Program-made: the position numbers and the translations under genes
Shown: piece by piece, positions 1 to 8,540 of the stretch
Layout of the letters: every line of letters begins with the position of its first letter
Position numbering within the stretch: the stretch's first letter is position 1
Source: Hydrogenophaga sp.
GTDB taxonomy: Bacteria > Pseudomonadota > Gammaproteobacteria > Burkholderiales > Burkholderiaceae_C
Length of the DNA stretch: 48,731 nt
Direction of reading: 5' to 3'
NCBI RefSeq assembly: GCF_026125825.1
Contig: NZ_JAHCKK010000027.1
Coordinates: 1 to 48,731, forward strand
Notes under the pieces: model-generated
The model's database searches: none
The model's input: only the letters and a program-made list of their open reading frames with translations
What the model was told of the DNA's origin: nothing

Positions 1-522
1 GCTCAGGACGGCGCCCGCACCGAGGCCGCGCGCCTGGCGGCCGAGCGCGCGGAACACGAGGCCAAGCGCGAAGAGCGCCTGCGCGCGATCGGCCGGCAGC
101 TGGACGAGGAGCGCGCCCGGCGCGACGCAGCCGATGCGGCGGCGCTGCGCGACCCACAAGGGAGCCCCCTGCGCCGGGGCCGCCTGTTCGGGCTGGTGGA
201 CAACAACGAGGAACTGGTGCGCTATGCCGAGGCCTGGGCGCGCAAGATCCAGCTCAACAGCAACACCTTCGAAATGGTGCGCGAGGCGGTGAAGCAGCCG
301 CACAGCAACCCGGTGGTGACGGTGGCGATCCGCGCCGATGGCTCGGTGGAGTCGGTCACATTCGTGCGCACCAGCGGCGTGCCGGCGATCGACGAGGCGG
401 TGACCCGCATCATCCAGAGCCTGGCGAACTACCCGGCGTTCTCACCCGCCCTCTCGCGGCAGTACGACGTGGTGGAGATCCGCCGCACCTGGCATTTCGA
501 CGTGGCGATCCGGCTGTACTGA
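1..522 (+). CDS. TonB C-terminal domain protein (5' end missing)
   Basis: The reading frame is open from the first base and ends at TGA 520-522, so only the last 173 residues are present. The first ~60 residues are Ala/Glu/Arg-rich and look like the end of a coiled-coil or charged periplasmic linker. The last ~100 residues have the TonB C-terminal pattern: a strand of the type VVTVAIRADGSVESV, then SGVPAIDEAV and a helix, then a final strand. Proteins of this kind link inner-membrane energy or scaffold proteins to the outer membrane or cell wall. The charged linker plus TonB fold also fits TolA-like proteins. The membrane anchor lies outside the window, so the exact subfamily cannot be decided. 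Confidence 0.8.
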   Translation, partial: AQDGARTEAARLAAERAEHEAKREERLRAIGRQLDEERARRDAADAAALRDPQGSPLRRGRLFGLVDNNEELVRYAEAWARKIQLNSNTFEMVREAVKQPHSNPVVTVAIRADGSVESVTFVRTSGVPAIDEAVTRIIQSLANYPAFSPALSRQYDVVEIRRTWHFDVAIRLY

Positions 523-676
523 TTTCCGGGTCCACCGTGCCGACGGGTGGGCAACCGCACGTCGTTGCGGAAACACAAAGGCGCAATACCGCAAGCCGAT
601 CTCCTAATCAATTTGAGGATGCGACTGGAAGGGAAAGCCCTCACCATAGGCAAACGTTTCTTTGCCAGGAGGAGCC

Positions 677-1699
677 ATGGTGCGCATTCATCGATCTCCC
701 TGGGGCTTACCCTCCGCCTTCACTTTCAGCCTACTGGCCTGCGCCATGCTCGTGGGGTGCGTGTCCACCAACCCGAGGTCTGCCCCCACCCTCGGCACCA
801 TGGAGGGAGCGCGGACTTTCCTCCAAAAGGATTGCGTGGTCGCAAAAATCAGCGACCACACAGCCACCGCAGCGCAACCAGGGGGCGCTGAAGCGGGGGC
901 GTTCGCGGGGCTGCTCGTGAATCTGGCGCCATCCATCGTGGAGCATCTGGTCGATTTCGTCGCAGCGTATGCGGAACAACGGGGCCGCGGATATTCGTCA
1001 ACCTCCACCGCGGCGGGCTCCGCTGTCTTGCCGGCGGGGTCGATCAAAGGGTGTCTGATTTATGTCGCGGGTGCGTTTGGCGACAAGTTGGAAGACGCTC
1101 CAGGCGCTGATTGGGCTCCCGACAAGCTGCGGCAGTTGGGCTTGGTACGCAGGCCCGACGTCTATGTGGAATGGGTCGTTCACAGCTTGGACAGCGCCGG
1201 CACGAACGTGACGCTCACCCCGGTTCATCTCGATTTCTTCAAACCCCAATCGGCGCACTCCAGCGAGCCCGCTCGCAAGAATCTGTCGTTTGTCGTCGAA
1301 TTGAGCGCCCCGACGCTGAGCCCTCCTGCGTCGCTGTCTCATGGTGGCCCGCCACCGGCAGCACCGGCCGCAGGTGGTGGCCCTGCCAATGCCAAGCCTG
1401 TGCCCAAGGCGCCAGCAGCTGCTATCGGAACCGCGATAGCCGCCTTCCCCGTTACGTTTGGAACGATCCGTGTTGGCTCGCGGTTTCATGCCAGCTCTCT
1501 GGCAGGGATGACCGCGCCGATGCAGCAAATCGGCACGGTGACATACGCGAACCTGTTGGTGACGGCGGTGGAAACGGAGGACGGGGGCGATTTTCTTCTG
1601 AAGTTTGCAGAGTTCGTCACCAAGAACAAGGCCAAGATCAATGAGCCTCTGATTTCGCGCCTGCAGGAGATCATCGGCAAAAGCAATGGGGATGACTGA
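677..1699 (+). CDS. Exported lipoprotein of unknown function, first gene of a protease operon
   Basis: A 340-residue protein not recognised as a known family. The N-terminus is a lipoprotein signal: basic start, hydrophobic stretch and lipobox LVGC with the lipidated Cys at residue 28. The ATG at 677 is preferred over an in-frame TTG at 662 because an AGGAGG ribosome site (667-672) lies just upstream. Residues ~70-100 could form an amphipathic segment. Residues ~220-255 are a Pro/Ala/Gly-rich linker separating two folded parts. Only 2 bases separate its stop from the subtilisin-like gene, so the two are almost certainly cotranscribed. Base composition is less GC-rich than in flanking genes. 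A role as surface partner or substrate of the two downstream proteases is inference. Confidence 0.8.
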   Translation: MVRIHRSPWGLPSAFTFSLLACAMLVGCVSTNPRSAPTLGTMEGARTFLQKDCVVAKISDHTATAAQPGGAEAGAFAGLLVNLAPSIVEHLVDFVAAYAEQRGRGYSSTSTAAGSAVLPAGSIKGCLIYVAGAFGDKLEDAPGADWAPDKLRQLGLVRRPDVYVEWVVHSLDSAGTNVTLTPVHLDFFKPQSAHSSEPARKNLSFVVELSAPTLSPPASLSHGGPPPAAPAAGGGPANAKPVPKAPAAAIGTAIAAFPVTFGTIRVGSRFHASSLAGMTAPMQQIGTVTYANLLVTAVETEDGGDFLLKFAEFVTKNKAKINEPLISRLQEIIGKSNGDD

Positions 1700-1701
1700 C
1701 C

Positions 1702-3819
1702 ATGCGCCCGTCTTCGTTCGCATGCGTCCTGCTGGCTCATCTGCCCGCAGCGCAAGCCCAGATGCCCCCCGACCTGCCGATCTGGATGTCAAGCGAGGCG
1801 AGCAGGCCCGGCATTCAAGCTGAGGTCACCAATCTCTATCAGACGCTGTATGAGCTGTACAAGGCCAATGGCAAGTTGATCACGAGAAAGGCGCTCCTCA
1901 AGACCGAGGCAGGAGCCAGCATCATGGAGATGGTCGGCAGCGAAGGTCTGTACATTGGCCAGGGCGAGAATTTCCCCGCGGCGCTGAATATGCTTTTGTG
2001 CGAGCTCAATGGGCCGCTGTGCGAGGTGAGGCCCCGGCCGCGCGGCGCGCCTAGAGTGCAATGGCGTTCGCTGAGGGATGCGGAAGTCCTCATTCCGGAC
2101 ATCAGGCTCGGCTACGAGGAACTGATCCAGGTTTACCCCAAGAAGAAGGGGGACAGAATCAGTTCCATCGTGGTGAAGGACCGCGGCGGATGCGAGAGCT
2201 ACGACGCACAGTGCGAGGCCAAGATCCGGCATCTCAATATCGATGCGAGGAAGCTGCGCAACGAGTATCGCGGAGATATTCTGGTGCCATCGGCGAGTTA
2301 CAGCACGCCGCTGCCATTGGACAAGCCCATGGCAGATGCCATTCTTAATGGCGGCATCGTTGAGCTGGGTGTAAGCCCGTCCACAGCGGACCGCTTCCTG
2401 GGCAATGTGGTGATGCCTCCGGCCGCCGTGAAGATCAACCAGAGTGCGGCCACGGGCACCATGCAGGATCTGACGAAGGAAAAGCTCCTGGCACTCATCA
2501 AGTATCACCGCGTGAACGGCGAGCTCCTCGACAAGCGCCTCGCCATCAGTCTGATTGACTCCCGGCCTTACCTGGATCATTGCGACTTCGACTTCAAGCA
2601 GCAGTTCAAGGAAGCGTCGCAGCTTTTCGAGCTGGATGCCGAGAACCTGCTGCCACAGGCCGTCACGGCGAGCGACAGCCAGAAGGTCTGTGGTGAAAGA
2701 AGCTCGAAGGAGGTACTGGCATCTGAGCACGGCACCCATTTGCTCGGTCTTTGGTTCTCGCGCCCTGGCGCCAAGACGGGACAAGGAATGCTGCCGTATG
2801 AAAGGACCCATCTGGGGGTTGGAACGGTGGACTACAGCCGGATGACCCAGCATGCGTACTACACGAAGGTGGGCACCCTGATTCAACAGATGGCCAGCAA
2901 GTACAGCGTCGTCAATCTGAGCTGGGGCGTGACCGCGAGCCTGCCCTTGAGCAGCCAAGGCAACCTGTCCATGCGTCCCCGCAAGGACCCGGTAGCCGAG
3001 GCGATCATGAGGCCCGCGCAAACGGGCCGCAGCAGCGTTCTGTTCGTCGTGGCTGCGGGAAATGACAATCGCAGGCTTGACGACGGTGCCTGCGACATCA
3101 CACCGGTATGTGGCCCCAAGGATCGCGCGCATGTGCTGACGGTTGCGGCGCTCTCGAACGACGATGACGACCCGAAGATCGGATCGCGTTCAAACCATGG
3201 GCACCAGATCGACATTGGCGTGCCAGCGGAAAATCTCTGGAGCACGATTCGAGGCCACTTGGCGGGAAGAGCCTCGGGCTCTTCGCAGGCGGCGGCCACG
3301 GCGGCGGCGGCCGCAAGCATGCTCATGTATGCCACTGACATGAAACCTTCGCAGGCAAGAAATCGCCTGATCTACACCTCGGATCTGACGCCCCAGTTGC
3401 AGGAGGATGGTGGAAAGCTGTTCGGCGGGCGTTTGAATTTCGCTCACGCGCTCGACATCGATGTGGCCAGGGTGGTGTTCGATGGCAGAGAAGTGAAAGG
3501 CACAGTGGACTTTTATGTGTCCAGCAAGGCGAGCACGGACCCTATTCTGGTGATCCGCACCGGATATGACTCTGTGAAGATTCCGATGGGGCAGGTCAAG
3601 CGCCTCTATCGCAACCACTCGAAGGATTTATCTCGCCCTTACACGGTTTTCTACATAGAGCCCAAAGCGCGCGGAGCGCGGCTGACGCGGGTGGATGGCA
3701 CGCTCACGAATGAAACCCTGGCCCTCAACGTCGATGTCACCCAACCCGGCAAGCGCATGGAATCGTACACACTGAGGCACATCGATGACTACATTGCGAT
3801 GGTTCCGCAGGTCCAGTAA
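1702..3819 (+). CDS. Exported subtilisin-like (S8) serine protease
   Basis: A 705-residue protein with a short signal peptide ending near AQA (residue 19). About 260 residues of unrecognised sequence precede the S8 core. Core motifs are in the right order: Asp286 (LIDS), His343 (HGTH), the oxyanion Asn454 (AAGN) and Ser528 (GSSQAA, where most subtilisins have GTSMAAP). A further ~150 residues follow the catalytic Ser. Six or more Cys in the exported part suggest disulphides. The gene starts 2 bases after the lipoprotein gene and its end overlaps the trypsin-like gene by 35 bases. The family is secure; the substrate is unknown. The long N-terminal region may be a propeptide or a recognition domain. 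Confidence 0.88.
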   Translation: MRPSSFACVLLAHLPAAQAQMPPDLPIWMSSEASRPGIQAEVTNLYQTLYELYKANGKLITRKALLKTEAGASIMEMVGSEGLYIGQGENFPAALNMLLCELNGPLCEVRPRPRGAPRVQWRSLRDAEVLIPDIRLGYEELIQVYPKKKGDRISSIVVKDRGGCESYDAQCEAKIRHLNIDARKLRNEYRGDILVPSASYSTPLPLDKPMADAILNGGIVELGVSPSTADRFLGNVVMPPAAVKINQSAATGTMQDLTKEKLLALIKYHRVNGELLDKRLAISLIDSRPYLDHCDFDFKQQFKEASQLFELDAENLLPQAVTASDSQKVCGERSSKEVLASEHGTHLLGLWFSRPGAKTGQGMLPYERTHLGVGTVDYSRMTQHAYYTKVGTLIQQMASKYSVVNLSWGVTASLPLSSQGNLSMRPRKDPVAEAIMRPAQTGRSSVLFVVAAGNDNRRLDDGACDITPVCGPKDRAHVLTVAALSNDDDDPKIGSRSNHGHQIDIGVPAENLWSTIRGHLAGRASGSSQAAATAAAAASMLMYATDMKPSQARNRLIYTSDLTPQLQEDGGKLFGGRLNFAHALDIDVARVVFDGREVKGTVDFYVSSKASTDPILVIRTGYDSVKIPMGQVKRLYRNHSKDLSRPYTVFYIEPKARGARLTRVDGTLTNETLALNVDVTQPGKRMESYTLRHIDDYIAMVPQVQ

Positions 3820-4939
3820 GTACAAGGCGTTGGCAACGGGATTCGGCCTGCTTCTCCTCGGCCTCGTGGTATGCGAGGAGAACAGGGCGCAGGCCATCGC
3901 ACCCGTCGTTGGAGAAACCCAGAGCCGTTTGGTCAGCTTGCGCGTGGCGAACGATCCCTCCGGCGTGCTCTGGTCCGTGGACCTGCCCTACCCCGGAGCA
4001 ACGGCGGGTTCGGGTGTGTTTGTCGGCGTGCGCGATCTTGAGTTACCGCCAGGCTCCACGCTTGTCGTGAGGCGACCGAATTCGACCGTTCCAGAGCTTG
4101 AGATAAAGGCTGAGGGTGCCCGTACCGGGCCTCATTGGGTTCCTGTGATGGGCTCGTCCGCCGTCGTGGTCGAGGCAATAGGGAACGTGAGCGGCACACC
4201 GTGGTTGCGAATGCAATTGGAGTTCGGAATCGCCATTCCACGCGGACGGCCATTCAGCTTTCGGGACCCACCCCGCTTTGAGCCTCTCAACACGCTGAGC
4301 CCGTCTCAATACCAGGAAACGGGGAAAAGCGTTGCAGCGGTTTATTGGGTGAACGGGGCGCAATGGCGCGTGTGCTCGGGCTTCATGGTGAGCCGCCATC
4401 ACTTCGTGAGCAACCATCACTGTGTGGCGACGGCCACGGACTGTGAGAGTGCGCGGGTGATCTTTGACTACCGCGAGCAGCCAGATCGGGTCGAGCCCGG
4501 TCGCTGGTTTGCATGCAAGCGCGTCTTGGACAACACCGCGGTCCAGGCCTTCGACGTGGGCGTGCTTGAGATTGACGTACCAGCAGGTATCACGAACCCG
4601 CCCGTGCCGCTGATGATTTCAGAAGTTGGATTGCAGCAAGGACAACCACTGGCCCTGCTCCAACACCCCTTTGGCTGGCCCATGAGATTGGTGCGGGAAG
4701 GTTGCGACGTAGCCAAGTGGCCCGCGAAATCACCCACTGAAGGGTCAATGGCAGATTTCGGGCATCGGTGCGACACAGCCGATGGAAGCTCGGGCTCTCC
4801 CGTTCTCGATAAGCAAGGCAAGGTGGTCGGCATTCACCACTGGGGTTTCGTCGAAGAACCGGGCTATCACGACCTGAACAGGGCCATCAGGATCGAGGGA
4901 CCGGTGTTTCGTTTTCTGTCGAAGCTCAAGGAGCAATGA
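3785..4939 (+). CDS. Exported trypsin-like (S1/V8 type) serine protease
   Basis: A 384-residue protein with basic N-terminus, hydrophobic stretch (about 14-30) and likely cleavage after NRAQA. Residues 40-170 are a beta-rich region without a recognised family. The protease part follows: His212 in SNHHCV, Asp257 in AFDVGVLEID and Ser336 in GSSGSPVL, matching the His-Asp-Ser order of trypsin-like peptidases with GSSGSP in place of GDSGGP. The start used overlaps the preceding S8 gene by 35 bases; a TTG at 3794 is an alternative. Two serine proteases of different clans encoded end to end suggest a proteolytic cascade or joint processing of one target, which is inference. Base composition resembles the two preceding genes. 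Confidence 0.85.
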   Translation: MTTLRWFRRSSKYKALATGFGLLLLGLVVCEENRAQAIAPVVGETQSRLVSLRVANDPSGVLWSVDLPYPGATAGSGVFVGVRDLELPPGSTLVVRRPNSTVPELEIKAEGARTGPHWVPVMGSSAVVVEAIGNVSGTPWLRMQLEFGIAIPRGRPFSFRDPPRFEPLNTLSPSQYQETGKSVAAVYWVNGAQWRVCSGFMVSRHHFVSNHHCVATATDCESARVIFDYREQPDRVEPGRWFACKRVLDNTAVQAFDVGVLEIDVPAGITNPPVPLMISEVGLQQGQPLALLQHPFGWPMRLVREGCDVAKWPAKSPTEGSMADFGHRCDTADGSSGSPVLDKQGKVVGIHHWGFVEEPGYHDLNRAIRIEGPVFRFLSKLKEQ

Positions 4940-4966
4940 CTTTAGGCAAAGCGCACCTCGGATGGC

Positions 4967-5632
4967 TCACGCCGCCGCGATCTGCCGCAGCGCCTGCTCG
5001 AACACCGCGGCAGGCTGGCCGCCGGAGATGAGGTGCTTGTCGTTGATGATGACGGCCGGCACGGAGTGGATGCCGTGGCTGGTGTAGAAGGCTTCGCGCT
5101 CGCGCACGTCTTTGGCGTATTCGTCACCGGCAAGGATGGCCTTGGCACGCGCTTGGTCCAGCCCGGCTTCGCGCACGCAGCCGAGCAGCACATCGTGGTG
5201 GCCCATGGCTTCGCTGCGGGTGTGGCAGGCGGCCAGGAGCGCTTTCTTGAGCGCGTGCTGCTGGCCGGGCGCGCCTTCTTCGCCGGCCCAGTGCAGCAGG
5301 CGGTGGGCGTCGAAGGTGTTCCAGATGCGGCCCCGCCCTTCGGGATTGAAGGCGAAGCCCACCTCGGCGCCGCGCGCCCGGATGGTGTTGCGGATCTGCG
5401 CCTGCTGCTCGGGCGTGGAGCCGTACTTCTCGGCGAGGTGTTCACCGATGTCCTGGCCTTCGGGGCCCATCTTGGGATTGAGTTCGAAAGGCTGGAAGTG
5501 CAATTCGGCCGACACGTCGCCTTGCAGTTTCTGCAGGGCTTCTTCGAGCGCGCCCAGGCCCACGGCGCACCAGGGGCAGGACACGTCGGACACGAAATCG
5601 ATCTTGAGGGGGGTGGTGTTCATGGCTGCCAT
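4967..5632 (-). CDS. DsbA-family oxidoreductase (FrnE-like)
   Basis: A 221-residue protein of the DsbA/2-hydroxychromene isomerase superfamily. A CPWC redox motif sits at residues 19-22 at the end of the first thioredoxin strand. An all-helical insert (about 60-150) follows, and the cis-Pro strand is at HSVPAVIIND. There is no signal peptide, so it acts in the cytoplasm, as FrnE-type proteins do. Two ATGs (residues 1 and 4) are possible starts and neither has a clear ribosome site. The gene converges on the protease operon with 27 bases between stops, and marks the return to high-GC core DNA. The substrate is unknown. Confidence 0.88.
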   Translation of the reverse strand: MAAMNTTPLKIDFVSDVSCPWCAVGLGALEEALQKLQGDVSAELHFQPFELNPKMGPEGQDIGEHLAEKYGSTPEQQAQIRNTIRARGAEVGFAFNPEGRGRIWNTFDAHRLLHWAGEEGAPGQQHALKKALLAACHTRSEAMGHHDVLLGCVREAGLDQARAKAILAGDEYAKDVREREAFYTSHGIHSVPAVIINDKHLISGGQPAAVFEQALRQIAAA

Positions 5633-5720
5633 GGTAGGCCGGGGGCCAAGCCCGTGGCCGGCTCAGGGGCTTGCGCCACAATGTTGCTTTCTCAACACGC
5701 CCCGCCCCACCTGCCGCTCT

Positions 5721-6542
5721 ATGACCGACCGCTACGCCGTTCTCGGCCACCCCATTGGCCACAGCAAGTCGCCCCTGATCCACACCGAGTTCGCCCGCAG
5801 CACGGGGCAGGACCTGGTCTACACCGCCATCGAGACGCCGCTGGACGGTTTTGCGGACACGGTGCTGGGCTTTCGGGCCAGCGGCGGGCGCGGGCTGAAC
5901 GTGAGCCTGCCGTTCAAGCTGCAGGCCTTCGAGATCGCTACGGAGCCGAGCGAGCGCGCGCGGCTGGCCGGTGCGGCCAATTGCCTGAAGTTCGAGGGCG
6001 AGCGCATCCTGGCCGACAACTTCGACGGCGTGGGCCTGGTGAACGATCTGCAGCGCAACCTGGGCGTTGCAATCAAGGGCCGGCGCGTGCTGCTGCTGGG
6101 CGCAGGCGGCGCCACGCGCGGCGCGCTGCTGCCCATCGCGGCGCAGCAGCCGGCGCTGTTGTCGGTGGCGAACCGCACGCCCGAGAAGGCGCACGCGTTG
6201 CGCCATGATTTCGCGGCCCATGTCCCGCTGCAGACCGGCGGCTACGACACGCTGCTGGGCCAAAGTTTCGACGTGGTGATCAATGCGACGTCGACCGGGC
6301 TTTCGCAAGAGGCGCTGCCGCTGCCGGAGGGCCTCTTCGCCCCCGGCGCGCTGGCGTACGACATGGTCTATGGCAAGGGCCTCACGCCTTTCCTGCGGCA
6401 GGCCAGGGCCGCGGGTGTGGAGCGCGTGGCCGACGGCGTGGGCATGCTGGTGGAGCAGGCGGCCGAAGGGTTTCTGTGGTGGCGCGGCGTGCGCCCCGAC
6501 ACCCAGCCCGTGGTGCGCCAGCTCACCGTGCCGCTGGTTTGA
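5721..6542 (+). CDS. aroE: Shikimate 5-dehydrogenase (biosynthetic, NADP type)
   Basis: A 273-residue protein that reduces 3-dehydroshikimate to shikimate in aromatic amino acid synthesis. It shows the substrate motif SKS (15-17), catalytic Lys66 in NVSLPFK, Asn87 in GAANCL and Asp102 in DNFDG. The nucleotide loop is GAGGATRG (127-134). The NRT motif (151-153) after the second Rossmann strand is the usual NADP signature. A -10-like CACAAT lies at 5677-5682. The stop overlaps the next gene by 4 bases, which suggests coupled translation with a DMT permease. A second, different shikimate/quinate dehydrogenase lies at 16215-17048; this copy is the housekeeping one. Confidence 0.96.
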   Translation: MTDRYAVLGHPIGHSKSPLIHTEFARSTGQDLVYTAIETPLDGFADTVLGFRASGGRGLNVSLPFKLQAFEIATEPSERARLAGAANCLKFEGERILADNFDGVGLVNDLQRNLGVAIKGRRVLLLGAGGATRGALLPIAAQQPALLSVANRTPEKAHALRHDFAAHVPLQTGGYDTLLGQSFDVVINATSTGLSQEALPLPEGLFAPGALAYDMVYGKGLTPFLRQARAAGVERVADGVGMLVEQAAEGFLWWRGVRPDTQPVVRQLTVPLV

Positions 6543-7420
6543 AGGCCCGCCACTTCCTGCAACTGGTCGGCCTGTCGGCGCTCTGGGGCGCGTCGTTCCT
6601 GTTCATCCGCGTGGCGGTGCCAGAGATCGGGCCGCTGGTGCTGGCGGGTTGCCGCGTGGCGCTGGCCGGGCTCACGCTGGCGCTGATCATGCGCGGGATG
6701 AAGCAGCAGTGGCCGTGGCGCTACTGGCGCGAGCTGCTGTTGATGGGGGGTCTGTCGGTGGCATTGCCCTTCCTGCTGTATGCCTGGGCCGGGCTGCGCC
6801 TGCCGGCGGGCTACAGCGCCTTGCTCAACACCACGGCCGTGCTCTTCGGCACGCTCGCCTCCAGCTGGTTCAAGGAAGACACGCTCACAGTGCGCAAGCT
6901 GCTGGGCTGCGCGTGCGGCTTCGTCGGCGTGGGCCTGATCGTGCGGCTTGGCCCGGTGCAGCCGGACGCGGCCACGATCGCGGCGGCGCTGGCTTGCGTG
7001 CTGGCCGCCGCGTGCTACGGCTGCTCCACGCCGCTGATGAAGCGGGCCACCACACGCATGCAGCCGCTGGCGATCGCGGCGGGCATCCACGCAGGCGCGA
7101 TGGTGCTGGTGCTGCCTGGCGCGCTCTGGGCCTGGCCGCAGGCCACGTTCACCCCCACCGGCATGGCGGCCGTTCTGGTGATGGGGGTGGTCACCTCGGG
7201 GCTGGCCTATTGGGCGCACCTGCGCATCATCCGGCACGTGACGCCGGTGGCGGCGATGAGCCCGGTGTTCCTGATCCCGGTGTTCGGCGTGACCTGGGGC
7301 CACCTCTTCCTGGGCGAAGCGCTGTCGCCGGGCATTTTCGTGGGCGGCGCGCTGGTGCTGCTGGCCTCGGCGTTGGTGACGGGATTCAACCCGCTGCGGC
7401 GCAACCCGCCAGTGCCCTAG
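6539..7420 (+). CDS. EamA/DMT-family transporter
   Basis: A 293-residue membrane protein with about ten hydrophobic segments in two homologous halves, the layout of the drug/metabolite transporter family (inner membrane, usually export of metabolites or amino acids). The opening LSALWGASFLFIRVAV is typical of the first EamA helix. The likely start is TTG 6539, overlapping the aroE stop by 4 bases; longer starts would read back into aroE. Its stop shares the palindrome CTAG with the LysR gene on the other strand. The substrate cannot be read from the sequence; coupling to aroE hints at an aromatic metabolite. Confidence 0.88.
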   Translation: MKARHFLQLVGLSALWGASFLFIRVAVPEIGPLVLAGCRVALAGLTLALIMRGMKQQWPWRYWRELLLMGGLSVALPFLLYAWAGLRLPAGYSALLNTTAVLFGTLASSWFKEDTLTVRKLLGCACGFVGVGLIVRLGPVQPDAATIAAALACVLAAACYGCSTPLMKRATTRMQPLAIAAGIHAGAMVLVLPGALWAWPQATFTPTGMAAVLVMGVVTSGLAYWAHLRIIRHVTPVAAMSPVFLIPVFGVTWGHLFLGEALSPGIFVGGALVLLASALVTGFNPLRRNPPVP

Positions 7421-8385
7421 ACCAGGGCGTCGGCGAAGGACCTGCCCAGCTCCACGGCCAGGGCATCGCGGAAGGCTTCGAAGGCCTTGAGGCGGCGCAC
7501 CGAGGGGCGGTAGACCATGCCCGCGACGTAGCGGCCCAGGCTGCGGTCCAGCTTCAAGGGTGCGAGGCCGCGTTGCGCGGCGAGTTCGATCAGGGTGGAG
7601 GGCAGCACCATGAGGTGGTTGCCGGTCTGCATGAGCCGGAAGCCGAACTGCACCGACGAGGTTTCCACGGCCGCACCCGGCATGGGCAGGCGCGCGCGCC
7701 GGAAGTGGGCGGCGAGCAGCTCGCGCGCCTTGACGGCTTCGACGAACCAGATCCAGGGGTGTTGCTGCAGGTCGGCCGGGCGCACGGTGGCGAGCCGGTG
7801 CAGGGGATGGCCCTGCCGGGCATAGACGAGGTGCTCGATGCGCAGCATGGGCTCGTAACTCAGCTGGGACTCGCGCTCGCGCGGAGGCGGCAGGCCGCTC
7901 ATCACCACATCGAGCAAACCGCTGGAGAGCATGGGCAGGGTGGACTCGCTGAGCTGGTTGTTCAGGGTGACCTGCACCTTGGGGTGAGCGGCCTGCATGC
8001 GCGCGACGGCGTCGGGCACGAGCGCGTAGGCCCAGGCGGGGCCGGCGGCGATGCGCAGTTCGCCCGCCTCGCCTTCGAGCAAATCGCCCACTTCGCTGAC
8101 CGCGTACTTGCAGGTGAGGGCCACGAGTTGCGCGTGGTGCCGCAAGGCCTCACCGAAGGGGGTGAGGCTCATCCCGCGCGAGGTGCGCTCGAACAGGCTG
8201 GCGCCGAGCGCGGACTCCAGGTCCTGGATGCGCCGCGTGAGCGCGGACTGGCTGAGGTGTATTTTTTCCGCCGCCTGGCGAATGCCGCCTTCGTTGGCGA
8301 CGACGAGGAAGTCACCCAGCAGGTGGGCGCGCCGCATGAGGCGGTTGGGCGCGGGCATGGCGGTGGGTGGGCGCTGCGGTCTCAT
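7417..8385 (-). CDS. LysR-family transcriptional regulator
   Basis: A 322-residue regulator. The N-terminal winged helix-turn-helix spans about residues 17-80, with the recognition region AAEKIHLSQSALTRRIQDLE and the following FERTSRGMSLTPFG. Residues ~100-310 form the two-lobed effector domain. The ATG at 8385 is supported by an AGGA about 6 bases upstream, although Met17 would also leave a complete DNA-binding domain. It is divergent from the Bug receptor/sulfatase pair, with a T-N11-A type inverted repeat in the shared upstream region. It is therefore the likely regulator of that pair, probably responding to the imported compound (inference). Confidence 0.93.
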   Translation of the reverse strand: MRPQRPPTAMPAPNRLMRRAHLLGDFLVVANEGGIRQAAEKIHLSQSALTRRIQDLESALGASLFERTSRGMSLTPFGEALRHHAQLVALTCKYAVSEVGDLLEGEAGELRIAAGPAWAYALVPDAVARMQAAHPKVQVTLNNQLSESTLPMLSSGLLDVVMSGLPPPRERESQLSYEPMLRIEHLVYARQGHPLHRLATVRPADLQQHPWIWFVEAVKARELLAAHFRRARLPMPGAAVETSSVQFGFRLMQTGNHLMVLPSTLIELAAQRGLAPLKLDRSLGRYVAGMVYRPSVRRLKAFEAFRDALAVELGRSFADALV

Positions 8386-8437
8386 GACAATCCTGGACAG
8401 GTCAAGGCGTTGGGTGGTGTTGCGTCTTGTGCATCAC

Positions 8438-8455
8438 GTGTTCTGAAATCAACAC
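8438..8455. promoter_or_regulatory. Candidate LysR-type operator in the divergent upstream region
   Basis: GTGTT (8438-8442) and AACAC (8451-8455) form a perfect inverted repeat around an 8-base centre and contain the T-N11-A pattern usual for LysR-family sites. It lies between the LysR gene and the Bug receptor gene. A weak -10-like TAGAGT at 8479-8484 would place the site just upstream of the -35 region of the receptor promoter. Binding is inferred from position and symmetry only. Confidence 0.5.
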
Positions 8456-8540
8456 TTCCGCACATCTCGGCGTGGGCCTAGAGTCGACTGTAGTCCATGC
8501 ACCTCGACGTGGCGCCTTCCCACAATTGATGGAGACATCC

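Noticed and set aside
565-589. TTGCGG / CAATAC as a promoter for the lipoprotein operon
   Set aside because: The spacing is about 14 bases, too short for a sigma-70 promoter, and neither hexamer is strong.
1789-3132. 447-residue minus-strand frame opposite the S8 protease
   Set aside because: No recognisable domain or ribosome site, and the plus-strand gene has complete catalytic motifs.
677-4939. Interpretation of the protease operon as a phage or defence island
   Set aside because: All three proteins carry export signals, no phage, transposase or nucleic-acid-targeting domain is present, and the flanks are ordinary core genes.
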